The notes: generated from the letters alone by a model not told the origin. DNA of 64,000 nucleotides from CALZIK01 sp945787635 (GCA_947259725.1 CAMYNM010000012.1:34136-98135); one strand, 5' to 3'. Counted from the first letter of the stretch, positions 51,208 through 61,022 are shown. Program-made: numbers and translations.

Positions 51208-54200
51208 TCAGGGCTTGCGGTCCAGCACGCTATAGACCGCGGGTACCAGAACCAGGGTCAGAAGGGTCGAGGTCAGGAGACCGCCAATCACGGTCAGAGC
51301 CATCGGGCTGCGAAGCTCGGAGCCTTCGCCGAGGCCGATCGCCATCGGCAGGAGCCCGAGGACCGTCGTCGAGGTGGTCATGAGAATGGGCCGCAGGCGA
51401 ACGCGGCCCGCCTGCTTCAAGGCCTCGAGCTTGGCTTCGCCTTCCCGGCGCAGGCGGTTGGTGTAGTCCACCAGGAGGATCGCGTTGTTGACCACGACGC
51501 CGGCTAGGAGGATCGCGCCGATCAGAACGACGATCGAGAGGTTGACTCCGAAGAGAAATAGGACGAGCAGCACGCCGATCAACGCGAATGGCACGCTCAG
51601 CAGAATCACGAAGGGGTGGAGAAGCGATTCGAACTGCGAGGCCATCACCAGGTACACCATGAAGATCGCCAGGAGAATCGCGAGCCGCATCGAATTGAAG
51701 GAGACCTCCATCTCCTGGCGCTGACCGCCGATCGTCGAATCGAAGCCGGATGGAAGGTCCAGGGCCTCGAGCGCGCGGCCGATGTCTTCGGAGACCCCGG
51801 CCAGATCCCGGCCGGCGAGATTGGCGGTGATGACCGCGACTCGGTCACCCTCGGCGCGGCGGATCTCGGCCGGGCCTTCGACCTCGGCGACGGTCGCGAC
51901 CGCCGAAAGGGGAATGTTGATGCCGCCGCTCTGGGCGACGATCAGACGCTCGAGATCGGAGGCGTTGTCGCGATACTCGTCGGCGGCCTGGAGCCGGATG
52001 TCGATCGCCCGATCCTGCCGCTGGATGTCGGTCGCTACCGTGCCCTGGACCTTGGTGCGCACCACGGGCGCGACATCGGCAATGGTCAGGCCGAACTTGG
52101 CCAGCAGAGTGCGATCGAAGCGGATCTGGAGCTCGGGGTTGCCGCCTTCGGTCGAGGACTTGACGTCCTCGATGCCGGGAATCCGGCGCATGCGGGCGGT
52201 CAGGTCGTCGGCGAGCCGGCGCAGGAGCGGCAGGTTGAAGCCCCGGATCTCGACCTCGATCGGCGTTCGAAAGCTGAAGTAGGAGGGCCGGCCGAAGCGA
52301 TAGTCGAGGCCCTCCTGGGCGTCCAGAGCCGTCCGAAGATCGGCCATCAGCCCCTCTTCACGCTCGCGCGAGGTCGGCGGCGTCAGGACGATCGTCACCT
52401 GGCCGATGTTCTCCCGCGTTTCGCCCGCCGAGCCGCCCTGCTCGTTGGAAGCGCCGGCAATGGCGTAGACGGTCGCGACCTGGGGAAGGCCGGCGGCCGC
52501 TCGCTCGAGGCGGGCAAGGCGCCGCTCCGTAACTTCGAGGTTGGTGCCCGGCGGCATCTCGACGTCGACGAAGAATTCGCCCTGAATGAGCTCGGGAACC
52601 AGCTCGCGGCCGAGCCGGGGCGCCAGGGTCAGACAGGCCGCGAGGACGAGGACCGCGAGCGCGATGGTGACCCACGGCCGCGCGAGGGCGCGGCCCAGCA
52701 CTCGAGTGTAGGCGCCGTCCAGGCGGTCGAGGAGGAAGCCGAAGAAGGAGAGAATCGGCGAGAACAGTCCATGGACGAGCCTGGCGATCGAGGTCACCAG
52801 CCACTTGACCGGCCTCAGGATCAGCACCGTCGCGCGCACGGCGACCTTAGCGGGCCGGCTCTCGGCCGCCTCTTCGGGCGTGTCCTCTCGGGGAGTCCAG
52901 CTTCGGGAGGCGAGCATCGGGATGACCGTGAGCGCCACAAGAAGCGAGACGATGAGCGAGAACGTCACGGTCAGCGCCTGGTCGCCGAAGAGCTGCCCGG
53001 CCACGCCTTCGACGAAAACGATCGGGACGAAGACGCAGATCGTCGTCATCGTGCTCGCGACCACCGCTCGGCCGACCTCGGAGGTTCCCCGGTCGGCGGC
53101 CTCGACGGCCTTCATGCCCCGATCCAGTCGACGCTGGATCGCTTCCAACACCACGATCGAGTTGTCGACCAGAAGCCCGATGCCCAGGGTCAGGCCGCCC
53201 AGGGACATAATGTTGAGCGAGATCCCAAAGGCGTACATCAGAAAGAACGTCGCGATCACCGAGATCGGAATCGCCAGGCCCACGATGGTGGTCGTTTTCC
53301 AGCTCCTCAGGAACACGAACAGGACCGCGATCGCGAAGGCGCCGCCGAGCATCGCGGTCTTGAGAACCTCGGAGATCGACTGGCGGATGTAGCGCGCCTG
53401 GTCGGTTACCACCGTGAGGCGCAGGCTGCCGCTGGTTTCCTGTAGGCTGGCCTCGATCTCGGCGATTCGCTCGGTGACGGCGTCCGAGACCGCGACCGTA
53501 TTGGTGCCGCCTTCCTTGTAGATCGCGATCTCGACGCTCTCGCGTCCGTCGATGCGGGTGACGATTTCGCGCTCCTTGTGGTGGCGGACGACCTTGCCGA
53601 CGTCGCGCAATCGGATCACCGCGCCGCCCGCGCTCGACAGGACGACATCCTCGAGGTCCTCGGGGCGAACAAACTCGTTGACGGTTCGGACCAGAAACTC
53701 GGTCTGGCCTTCTCTCAGCCGCCCGCCCGTCAGGTTGATGTTTTCCTGGCCGAGGCGCTCGGCGACGCGCGAGATAGCAATCCCCTGGGCCGCGAGCAAC
53801 CGCTCGTCGATCCGCACCTGGATCTCTTCCTCGAGGCCGCCCGAGACCACCGCCGCGGCGACGCCTTCGATCCGCTCGAGCGACCGCTTGACCTGTTCTT
53901 CGGCGGTCAGCCGAAGCCGGATGAGGTCGTCGTCGCCGGTCAGCCCGAGCCGGAGAATTGGATCGAGCGAGGGGTCGAACCGCAGCAGCAGAGGCCGTTC
54001 GGCATCGTCGGGCAGGAGCAGCACGTCGAGGCGCTCGCGCACGTCGAGCGCGGCGAGATCCATATCGGTGCCCCACGAGAACTCGAGAGTCACCTCGCTG
54101 ACGTCGGTGCGCGAGCTCGAGGTCACCCGCTCGACGTTGTTGACCACGCCGACCGCGTTCTCGATCGGCCGGGTGATGAGATTCTCGACCTCGACCGGCG

Positions 54201-54363
54201 CGGCACCCTCGAACTCCGTGCGCACCGTGAGCGAGGGATAGGTGATGTCGGGAAGCAGGTCGAGCGCCAGGCGCTGGAAGGCGACCAGTCCGAACACCGT
54301 CGCCGCCAAGGCGAAGATGAAGACCGACACCGGTCTTCGCGTGGAGAACTGGACGATCTTCAC
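51208..54363 (-). CDS. RND efflux permease (HAE1/AcrB-like), second of operon
   Basis: This 1051-residue inner-membrane pump has the RND layout of TM1 (PVSVFIFALAATVFGLVAFQ), a large periplasmic loop, TM2-6, a second loop and TM7-12. The proton-relay region GIGLLVDNSIVVLEAIQRRL (TM4 Asp) and VVNNAILLVDYTNRLRR (second half) are present. It likely exports drugs, lipids or metals with an adaptor and a TolC-type channel not in this window. The GTG start at 54363 lies 11 bp after the P450 stop; open frame upstream of it overlaps the P450 and is rejected. It is the last gene of the operon. Confidence 0.9.
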   Translation of the reverse strand: MKIVQFSTRRPVSVFIFALAATVFGLVAFQRLALDLLPDITYPSLTVRTEFEGAAPVEVENLITRPIENAVGVVNNVERVTSSSRTDVSEVTLEFSWGTDMDLAALDVRERLDVLLLPDDAERPLLLRFDPSLDPILRLGLTGDDDLIRLRLTAEEQVKRSLERIEGVAAAVVSGGLEEEIQVRIDERLLAAQGIAISRVAERLGQENINLTGGRLREGQTEFLVRTVNEFVRPEDLEDVVLSSAGGAVIRLRDVGKVVRHHKEREIVTRIDGRESVEIAIYKEGGTNTVAVSDAVTERIAEIEASLQETSGSLRLTVVTDQARYIRQSISEVLKTAMLGGAFAIAVLFVFLRSWKTTTIVGLAIPISVIATFFLMYAFGISLNIMSLGGLTLGIGLLVDNSIVVLEAIQRRLDRGMKAVEAADRGTSEVGRAVVASTMTTICVFVPIVFVEGVAGQLFGDQALTVTFSLIVSLLVALTVIPMLASRSWTPREDTPEEAAESRPAKVAVRATVLILRPVKWLVTSIARLVHGLFSPILSFFGFLLDRLDGAYTRVLGRALARPWVTIALAVLVLAACLTLAPRLGRELVPELIQGEFFVDVEMPPGTNLEVTERRLARLERAAAGLPQVATVYAIAGASNEQGGSAGETRENIGQVTIVLTPPTSREREEGLMADLRTALDAQEGLDYRFGRPSYFSFRTPIEVEIRGFNLPLLRRLADDLTARMRRIPGIEDVKSSTEGGNPELQIRFDRTLLAKFGLTIADVAPVVRTKVQGTVATDIQRQDRAIDIRLQAADEYRDNASDLERLIVAQSGGINIPLSAVATVAEVEGPAEIRRAEGDRVAVITANLAGRDLAGVSEDIGRALEALDLPSGFDSTIGGQRQEMEVSFNSMRLAILLAIFMVYLVMASQFESLLHPFVILLSVPFALIGVLLVLFLFGVNLSIVVLIGAILLAGVVVNNAILLVDYTNRLRREGEAKLEALKQAGRVRLRPILMTTSTTVLGLLPMAIGLGEGSELRSPMALTVIGGLLTSTLLTLVLVPAVYSVLDRKP

Positions 54364-54374
54364 GAGCCGGCGTC

Positions 54375-55760
54375 CTAGGCCGCGCCGGGTCCGGATCGAC
54401 CGCGCTGGCGAATCTTCATCGGCATGCCGCCGACCGGCCGCATCACGGTGCCGGGCTGGGTCTCGACCGGGCTCTGGGAAACGCACTCGAGCGTGAAGCG
54501 CTGGCAGATCATCGAGGCGATCACCTTGGTCTGAACTTCAGCGAGAGGCTGGCCCACGCAGAAGCGGTGACCGGCGCCGAACGGGATGTAGGCGAACTGT
54601 GAGCGGCCTTCGGAGGTCTCAGGTCCGAAGCGCTCGGGGTCGAACTGGAGCGGATCGGGGTAGAGCTCTTCCATGCGGTGGGTCGCGTAGGGCGAGACGA
54701 TCACCATCGAGCCCTTGGGCACCGGGTAGCCGCACAGGGTGTGCTCCTCGAGCGCGACCCGCGTGAAATTGTAGGCCGGCGGATAGATGCGCAGGGCCTC
54801 GCTGAGGCACCAGCCGGTGTATTCGAGCTCCGGAATGTCAGCGCCCTCTGGACTGCGGTCGCCCAGCACCCGATCGACCTCGCCGTAGAGCCGCTTGCGG
54901 ACGCCTTCGTGGTGGTCGAGCTCGTAGAACAGGAAGGTGAGATTCGCGGCCGAGGTCTCGAATCCCGCATGGTAGAGGGTGAGCAGTTGGTCGCGAAGCG
55001 ACTGGTCGGAGAAGCGCTCGCCGTCTTCGAATTCGGCGCGGGCGAGCCCGGACAGAAGCGAGAAGTCATCGGCGTCGGATTCACGCTGACCACGGATGGC
55101 CGCGAAGATGACCTCGTCGAGCGCGTCCATGATCCCGTTGAGTTTTTTGAGCTTGAAGACCGGCGGCGGCTTGAGCTGAGCCCATACCGAGCGCGGCGGT
55201 TTGGGCCAGTTCTCGCGCATCGCCGCCACCAGCTCGGTGACCCGCTCGCCGTGGCGCTCGAACTCCGAGCCGAGAATCCACTGTCCGATCAGAAGCTGGA
55301 CCATCCGGGTGAGGTCGGGCTCGATGTCGACCGGACGGCCGGTTCGCGCGGCCTCGCGCCACGTCTCGAGCTCGGGCTCGATCACGGCGGCGGCTCCGGC
55401 GACCTGTTCTCGGATTGACTTCTTGTTGAGGATGTTCTGGGTTACCCGGCGCTGCCGTCTCCAGGTCTCGCCTTCGGCATGGAGCAGACCCTTGCCGATC
55501 GCCTTCTGGGCCTGCGCATACCGGGTGTTCTTGACGTAGATCTCGCGCTTGTCGACCAGCACCTCTTTGATGGCGTCCGGAGACGCCGCCAGATAGGTGG
55601 GCTTGCCGAGGTAGAAGAAGCGAGAGAAGCCGCCGTACTCCCGCGCGAGGCGCGCGTAGAACTCCATGGGGTTGCGGCGCAGCTCGGGCAGGTTGCCGAC
55701 GACGGGCAGCGGCTTGGGGCCGGGCGGCGCGGTCGAGGGTGCTGGAGCGGTGGCGCTCAT
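54375..55760 (-). CDS. Cytochrome P450
   Basis: This 461-residue P450 has the haem loop IPFGAGHRFCVGQPLAE (Cys401 ligand), the I-helix oxygen motif YHAGFETSAANLTF, the K-helix ExxR in SEALRIYPPAYNF and the PERF-type region FDPERFGPE. It is soluble-type with no TM helix, and resembles bacterial CYP102/CYP4-like fatty-acid and terpenoid hydroxylases. Electrons would come from a separate redox partner, which is absent from the window. It lies 10 bp after the adaptor gene and 11 bp before the second RND pump, so it is inside an efflux operon. Confidence 0.93.
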   Translation of the reverse strand: MSATAPAPSTAPPGPKPLPVVGNLPELRRNPMEFYARLAREYGGFSRFFYLGKPTYLAASPDAIKEVLVDKREIYVKNTRYAQAQKAIGKGLLHAEGETWRRQRRVTQNILNKKSIREQVAGAAAVIEPELETWREAARTGRPVDIEPDLTRMVQLLIGQWILGSEFERHGERVTELVAAMRENWPKPPRSVWAQLKPPPVFKLKKLNGIMDALDEVIFAAIRGQRESDADDFSLLSGLARAEFEDGERFSDQSLRDQLLTLYHAGFETSAANLTFLFYELDHHEGVRKRLYGEVDRVLGDRSPEGADIPELEYTGWCLSEALRIYPPAYNFTRVALEEHTLCGYPVPKGSMVIVSPYATHRMEELYPDPLQFDPERFGPETSEGRSQFAYIPFGAGHRFCVGQPLAEVQTKVIASMICQRFTLECVSQSPVETQPGTVMRPVGGMPMKIRQRGRSGPGAA

Positions 55761-55770
55761 CGACTCCGAA

Positions 55771-57129
55771 TCACTGTCTCGAGGGCGAGGCGCCCGCGCT
55801 TTGGCCGCGCTCGCGCATCCTCTTGAGCCGCTCTTCGATCTGGTCTTCGGACAGACCTTGCGAGCGCATCCGTTGCTTGAGCTGTTCGAGCTGTTCGGGG
55901 GTCATCCGGCCGGGGTCGGGCATTCCGCCCGGAGGGCCGCCGAACGCTGTGGGTGCGACCTCGCCCGGACGGGCTCCGGCGCTCTGCGATCCGGCTCCGG
56001 GCTTGCCCAGAATCTGGATCGGCGTGCCGTCGCTCAGGCCGTCCTGGCCGACGGTCACGACCTCGTCCCCGGGCGCCAGACCCGAGAGGATCTCGACGAT
56101 GTCGCCTTCCTCGAAGCCGATCGAGACGTTCCGGCGCACGGCGACGCCGTTGTTGTGGACGAACACGGTGTCGCCGAGGCTCTCGAGGGAAAGCGCCGTT
56201 TTGGCGATGACCAGGGCGTCCTCGTGAGTGTCGGTCTCGAGAAACACACGGGCGAACATGCCCGGCCGAAGCCGGTCGCGGGCGTCGACGTCGAGCGTGA
56301 CCTTGACCGTACCGGTAGCCGAGTCGATCACCGGGCTGATCCGAAGCACCCTGGCCGTGAATCGCTCGCCGGGCCAGGCCTCGACGGTCAGGTACGCGCT
56401 CTGGCCGATCTCGAGCTTGGGCAGGTCGCGTTCCGGGACCTGCACCGTGCAGAGCAGCGGGTTGAAGTCCGAGAGGCGAAAGAGCGGCGTGTTGGGCGAC
56501 ACCTGTTGGGCGGTATCGACATAACGAGCGACGATCTGCCCGGCGAAGGGCGCGCGAATCTCGGTGTAGCCAAGGAGGAGCTGATTTCCGTCGTACTGAG
56601 CCCGCGCGGTCTCGAATCGACTCTTGGCCTGCTCGTAGGCCTCGGGGCTCAGCAGTTGATCTTCGTAGAGCTGCTGGGCGCGCTCGTAGTTGAGCCGGGT
56701 CTCTTCCAGGCTGACGCGCGAGATCTCGACTTGCGAGCGGACGTCGTCGTCGTCGATTCGCGCGAGAAGCTCGCCCTTGCGAACGGTCTTGCCTTCTTCC
56801 GTGCGAAGCTCCTCGATCGGGCCGCTGATGCGAGCGACGAGGTCGACCTCGTTCTCGGCCTCGAGCGTGCCGCTGGTCTGGATGTACTGGGAGATCGAGC
56901 GGCGCTCGGCGGGAGCGATCTCGACCGGCACCGCGGTGCTACCGGTGCCGTCGCCAAAACCGTTGTCCGAGCTTCCCGCGGCGCGCGCGCCCGGGCGGCC
57001 GCCGCGTGCTCCCTCTCCTTCGCCCGCCGCCCGCTCGCCATCGGCCGCGGACTTGCCGCAACCGGCCAGACCAGCGGCCACAGCAAAGGTGATCAGCGGT
57101 ATCGCGAGAAAAAAAACGGCTCGGCGCAT
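55771..57129 (-). CDS. RND efflux periplasmic adaptor (MFP) lipoprotein
   Basis: This 452-residue membrane-fusion protein has a lipoprotein signal peptide with lipobox LAGC (Cys24). A biotinyl-lipoyl domain (ENEVDLVARISGPIEELRTE), a coiled-coil hairpin about residues 125-190 and the beta-barrel (LLCTVQVPERDLPKL) follow. The C-terminal about 70 residues are Gly/Pro-rich with a helical MTPEQLEQLKQRM and LSEDQIEERLKRM segment. It links an inner-membrane pump to an outer-membrane channel. It is the second gene of the operon, 45 bp after the first RND gene. Confidence 0.93.
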   Translation of the reverse strand: MRRAVFFLAIPLITFAVAAGLAGCGKSAADGERAAGEGEGARGGRPGARAAGSSDNGFGDGTGSTAVPVEIAPAERRSISQYIQTSGTLEAENEVDLVARISGPIEELRTEEGKTVRKGELLARIDDDDVRSQVEISRVSLEETRLNYERAQQLYEDQLLSPEAYEQAKSRFETARAQYDGNQLLLGYTEIRAPFAGQIVARYVDTAQQVSPNTPLFRLSDFNPLLCTVQVPERDLPKLEIGQSAYLTVEAWPGERFTARVLRISPVIDSATGTVKVTLDVDARDRLRPGMFARVFLETDTHEDALVIAKTALSLESLGDTVFVHNNGVAVRRNVSIGFEEGDIVEILSGLAPGDEVVTVGQDGLSDGTPIQILGKPGAGSQSAGARPGEVAPTAFGGPPGGMPDPGRMTPEQLEQLKQRMRSQGLSEDQIEERLKRMRERGQSAGASPSRQ

Positions 57130-57174
57130 AGGGAGCGAAGGTTACAGGAGGTTGCTCGGATTTGCCCGGTCCCG

Positions 57175-60100
57175 CTACAGAGATCGCGCGACTCGCCGCG
57201 CAAGGATGGTGGCGTCGTCGAGCCGAGAGTAGACCGTCGGCAGGATGAGAAGAGTCAAAAACGTCGAGGTCGTGAGCCCGCCGATGATGACCAGCCCGAT
57301 CGGAGCCCAGCTCGCCGCCCGTCCTTCGACCTCTCCGAAGATTCCCGGCAGGAGGAAGGGCGCCACCATCGGCAGAAGGCCGAGGATGGTGGTCACCGCG
57401 GTGATGACGATCGGCCGCAGACGGTGCTGTCCGCCCAGAACGATCGCCTCGTCTCGCGTCTTGCCTTGCTTGCGGAGCAGGTTGATGTGATCGAGCAGCA
57501 CGATGGCGTTGTTGACCACGACGCCGATCAGAATGATGAGACCGAGCATGGTCATGGTTTCCCAGGGTTGGCCGGCGATCTTCATCACCACCGCCACGCC
57601 GAAGAGCGCGAACGGTACCGAAAACATGATCGCGAGCGGTTGGACAAAGCTCTCGAAAAGCGCCGCGAGCAGCATGTAGACGAGTGGCAACGCGAACAGG
57701 AGAGCGAACAGGCCGCTCTGCTGATCGCGCTGCTGGTAGCGACTCCAGCGCCCGAAGCTCCAGCTGTAGCCGGGCGGGAAGGGCAGACTCGACATCACCG
57801 CACCGATCGATTGCATGGCGCCGAAAGCCGCTCGCGCGTCGGTGGTGTTGGCGGAGATGGTCACCTGAGCCTGGCGGTTCTCCCGCTCGATCGATTGCGG
57901 GCCCTCGACGAACGAGAAGTCGGCGAGCGCGCCGAGCGGGAGCTGCGCCTGGCTGGCAAAGACCGGAACGTTCTTGAGCTGCGCGAAGGTCTCGCGGTCT
58001 TCGGGCCGGTACTGCACGACTATTCCGACCTCCCGGTCTTCGGTCTTGAACTGCGAGACGTCGCGAGTCGAGAGCGCCGACGAAACCGTACCGGCTACGG
58101 CCCGGGCCGAGAGGCCCGCCTGGAGAGAGCGCTCCGGCGTGACGCTGACGTGAATCTCCTCGTCGCCACTTTCGAGGGAGGTGTCGACGTCGCGGATCAT
58201 CGGAAGACCCTCGAGATTGCCGGCGATCTGGTTGGCGAGCAGGCGCAGCACGGTGGTGTCGTCGCCCATGAGCTGGACCTCGACTCCCGAGCTGCCGTGC
58301 CGCCCCCGCTGGGTCGCGATGCGCAGGTTGACCCCGGCCTTGACCGGAAGCATCGCCCGGAGCTTCTCGCGCGCCTCGGCGGTGGTAAGCGAGCTCTCGC
58401 TTTCGTCTTTGAGGTAGATGTCGAACTGGCGGTCGCGGCGCCAGCTCGCCCGCGAGCGACCGGTGCCGCGGTCGTAGTTGTAGGCGACGTCGGCCACGTC
58501 GAGATCGTCGCGGTGGCTGTCGATGAGCGCGTAGACCTCATCGTAAAGAGCCTGGGTCTTAGCCAGTGAATACTGCCGCGGCGTGTCGATCTTGAGGATG
58601 ATCTGGCGCTCGAGGGCGCGGGAGGAGAATGACTGCTCGATGGTCGAGAATAGGTAGCGAGTGCCTCCGAGGAGAGCGAGGATCATGACCACGAACGCCA
58701 AGCGGTGCTTCAAGGTCAAGCGCAGGAGATTGCCGTAGGCGGTGCGCAGGGTGTCGATCATGCGGCTCTTGTGCGGAGTCTGGTCGCGCAAGACGAGCGC
58801 CGCCACCATCGGCACCACGGTCAGGGCGACCACGAGCGAGGCCACCATCACGATGCAGACGGTCCAGCCGATGTTCTGCAGGTAGAGCTTGAAACGAACG
58901 CCTGTCGAGAGAAAAATCAGCGGCAGAAAGACGCACATCGTGGTCGCTGTGGACGCGGTGATCGGAAGCGCCACCTCGGCGGCGCCCGCGAGTGCCGCCG
59001 TCTTGGCGTCCTCTCCGAGCTCGCTGCGGTGTCGGAATATCGACTCGATGACCACGATCGAGTTGTCGACCAGCATGCCCAGAGCCAGCATCAGGCCGGC
59101 CAGGCTGACGACGTTCAAGGTCAGATCGAAGAGCCCAGCCTGGCGCATGAAGAACATGAGGACAAAGGTGGCGACCACCGAGATCGGGATCGCGATGGCG
59201 ATCAGGGCGGTGGTTTGAAGCCGGCGCAGAAAAAGGAAGACCGCGAGGATCGCCAGCAGACCGCCGATGAGGCCGGCGTTGCGGAGCTGGCCGAGCCCCT
59301 TGCGAACATCGAGCGAGGCGTCCGAGTAGATCCGGAACGAAGCGCCCTCGGAGTCGGGAAGCGCCTTGATCGCCTCGAGCTCGGCTTTCACTCGCTCGAC
59401 CACGGCCAGGAGGTTCGCGGTCGACGCCTTGTTGACCGACAGCGTGATCGCGTCGACGCCATTGAGGTAGTTGAAGGACTCCTTCTCGGGGAGGGTGTAG
59501 GAGACCTCGGCGACGTCGCCCAGGGTCAGCCCGTCCGGACGCAGCACCAAGGAGGCGATCTCGCGGGGAGTGCGGAACTCGCCGACCGTGCGCACCAGAA
59601 GCTTGCGGTTGCCCTCGCGGATGTCGCCCGCGGAGAGATTGAGGTTGCTGGCCCGCAGCCTTTCGGAGAGGCTGCGAAGATCGACGCGGTGGGCCTGGAG
59701 TCGGGCCGGGTCGATATTGACCTGGAGCTCCGGCTCGCGGATGCCGCTGATGTCGACCTGGGCGACGCCCTCGAGACGCTCGAGTCGACGCAGCACGGTC
59801 TGCTCGGCGTAGTCGAACAGGCGCTCCTCCGGCCATTGGGCCGAGAGGTCGAAGCGCAGCACCGGAATGTCGGTGGACTGAAATCGGCGGATGAAGATGC
59901 GGTCGAGATCGTCGGGCAACAGGTGCCGGACCCGATCCACCCGGTCGCGTACCTCGACCGCCGCCATGTCCATGTCGGTGCCGTCGATGAAGGTGAGCCT
60001 GACCTGGGCCGAATCCGCCGCGGCGCTCGCCGACAGCGTGTCGATTCCGTTGATCGTGCCGAGGGACTCCTCGAGCGGGCGAACGACCAGGCGCTCGACC

Positions 60101-60288
60101 TCATCGGGCGAGGAGGACGGGTACACGGCTCGCACCGAGATCGACGACGACGAGAAGCTCGGCAGGTATTCGAGCGGCAACCGGGTCAGGGAGATCCAGC
60201 CCAGGACCAGGATCCCGAGAATCGCCATGGCCATGGTCACCCGGCGCTCGATGGCGAACTTGACCAGGGGATTGGAGTCGCGGCTCAT
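57175..60288 (-). CDS. RND efflux permease (HAE1/AcrB-like), first of operon
   Basis: This 1037-residue RND pump starts with the typical MSRDSNPLVKFAIERRVTMA at ATG 60288. It has TM1, a periplasmic loop with YLPSFSSSSISVRAVYPSSS, the TM4 motif LALGMLVDNSIVVIESIFRH and the second-half motif VVNNAIVLLDHINLLRKQG. The longer open frame to 60561 runs through the GTCGAC repeats and is not gene. It forms a pump pair with the downstream MFP and RND genes; two different pumps in one operon may assemble as heteromultimers (as MdtBC) or serve different substrates. Confidence 0.9.
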   Translation of the reverse strand: MSRDSNPLVKFAIERRVTMAMAILGILVLGWISLTRLPLEYLPSFSSSSISVRAVYPSSSPDEVERLVVRPLEESLGTINGIDTLSASAAADSAQVRLTFIDGTDMDMAAVEVRDRVDRVRHLLPDDLDRIFIRRFQSTDIPVLRFDLSAQWPEERLFDYAEQTVLRRLERLEGVAQVDISGIREPELQVNIDPARLQAHRVDLRSLSERLRASNLNLSAGDIREGNRKLLVRTVGEFRTPREIASLVLRPDGLTLGDVAEVSYTLPEKESFNYLNGVDAITLSVNKASTANLLAVVERVKAELEAIKALPDSEGASFRIYSDASLDVRKGLGQLRNAGLIGGLLAILAVFLFLRRLQTTALIAIAIPISVVATFVLMFFMRQAGLFDLTLNVVSLAGLMLALGMLVDNSIVVIESIFRHRSELGEDAKTAALAGAAEVALPITASTATTMCVFLPLIFLSTGVRFKLYLQNIGWTVCIVMVASLVVALTVVPMVAALVLRDQTPHKSRMIDTLRTAYGNLLRLTLKHRLAFVVMILALLGGTRYLFSTIEQSFSSRALERQIILKIDTPRQYSLAKTQALYDEVYALIDSHRDDLDVADVAYNYDRGTGRSRASWRRDRQFDIYLKDESESSLTTAEAREKLRAMLPVKAGVNLRIATQRGRHGSSGVEVQLMGDDTTVLRLLANQIAGNLEGLPMIRDVDTSLESGDEEIHVSVTPERSLQAGLSARAVAGTVSSALSTRDVSQFKTEDREVGIVVQYRPEDRETFAQLKNVPVFASQAQLPLGALADFSFVEGPQSIERENRQAQVTISANTTDARAAFGAMQSIGAVMSSLPFPPGYSWSFGRWSRYQQRDQQSGLFALLFALPLVYMLLAALFESFVQPLAIMFSVPFALFGVAVVMKIAGQPWETMTMLGLIILIGVVVNNAIVLLDHINLLRKQGKTRDEAIVLGGQHRLRPIVITAVTTILGLLPMVAPFLLPGIFGEVEGRAASWAPIGLVIIGGLTTSTFLTLLILPTVYSRLDDATILARRVARSL

Positions 60289-60321
60289 AAGGGCAAGATC
60301 ATATCTGCAAAGAGACCTCTT

Positions 60322-60474
60322 CCTGTAGCGGTCAACGTCCCTGTCGAGCTTCTTCCTCCGGTTTGTAGAGGTCGACGTCCCTGTCGACCGTCCTCCTCCA
60401 GTTTGTAGCGGTCGACGTCCCTGTCGACCGTCTTCCTCTCCGGTTGCAGCGATCGACCTCGATGTCGACCGTCC
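60322..60474 (+). repeat. Four tandem GTCGAC-box repeats, 40-bp period
   Basis: Four units have their first box at 60331, 60371, 60411 and about 60452. Units two and three are near-perfect (TTTGTAG(A/C)GGTCGAC, core GTCCCT, GTCGACCGTC). Unit one has GTCAAC and GTCGAGC. Unit four is degenerate (TTGCAGCGATCGAC, core CTCGAT, GTCGACCGTC). Pyrimidine-rich spacers such as TCTTCCTC separate the units. The array fills most of the gap between the RND pump start and the divergent small secreted gene, right in the promoter region of both. Confidence 0.85.
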
Positions 60475-60514
60475 CGTGCCCCTGCCGCTGCACTTGATAC
60501 GCTCGCCCAGGCCC

Positions 60515-60934
60515 ATGCGAACGTTTCTGCGCTGCCTGGCTCTGGCATCGACGGTCGCCATCCCGTGGAGCGCTCTGGCTGCCGAGAGCGAGCGCGTCCT
60601 GGTCGGAACCTACACGGCTCCTGATCTCGGGGAGCCCGGCCCGATCCGAGCGGTCTTCAGCCCTTCGGGCGAGACGGATGGTGGGGAGATCTGGTCCGTC
60701 GTCTTCACCGTCACCTTTGACACCGCGGAGTACATCTTTCGCGGTACCGCCGAAGGAGGCCTCGATCAGGGCGAGCTTTCCGGCGAGGTCGAAAACGAGA
60801 GCGGCTCGGAATCGTATATGTTTCGCGGCCGGCACCGTGAGGGCGCGTTTCATGCGACGCACGCCGAGACGACCGGCGGCTTCATGTCTCAGACGGGTCG
60901 CATGACTCTCTCCGGCGAGCAGGCTCCCGAATGA
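60515..60934 (+). CDS. Small secreted protein, paralog A
   Basis: This 139-residue protein has a signal peptide (LRCLALASTVAIPWSALA) and a beta-rich mature domain with IRAVFSPSGETD, FRGTAEGGLDQGELSGEV and GAFHATHAE. The next gene encodes a clear paralog with the same layout. I recognise no family; the repeated short strands suggest a lipocalin- or jelly-roll-like fold, which is a guess. ATG 60515 starts the signal peptide; a longer frame into the repeat array is rejected. Confidence 0.7.
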   Translation: MRTFLRCLALASTVAIPWSALAAESERVLVGTYTAPDLGEPGPIRAVFSPSGETDGGEIWSVVFTVTFDTAEYIFRGTAEGGLDQGELSGEVENESGSESYMFRGRHREGAFHATHAETTGGFMSQTGRMTLSGEQAPE

Positions 60935-61022
60935 GATTTTGGGTCGTCCCCCATGCCGAGGTCACGTGCGGCTTCGAGGAGGAAGACACCGGAACGATGA
61001 TTCTCGAGGAGAGTTGAACAGA

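Noticed and set aside
54364..54486. N-terminal extension of the second RND pump
   Set aside because: It overlaps the end of the P450 gene and is Arg-rich; the pump's normal N-terminus starts at GTG 54363.
60322..60474. CRISPR array
   Set aside because: Repeat units are palindromic and contiguous with short similar spacers; no unique spacers and no cas genes are present.
60289..60561. N-terminal extension of the first RND pump through the repeat array
   Set aside because: The extension is made of repeat translation (DRDVDRY-type) and precedes the family-typical MSRDSNPLVKFAIERR start at 60288.
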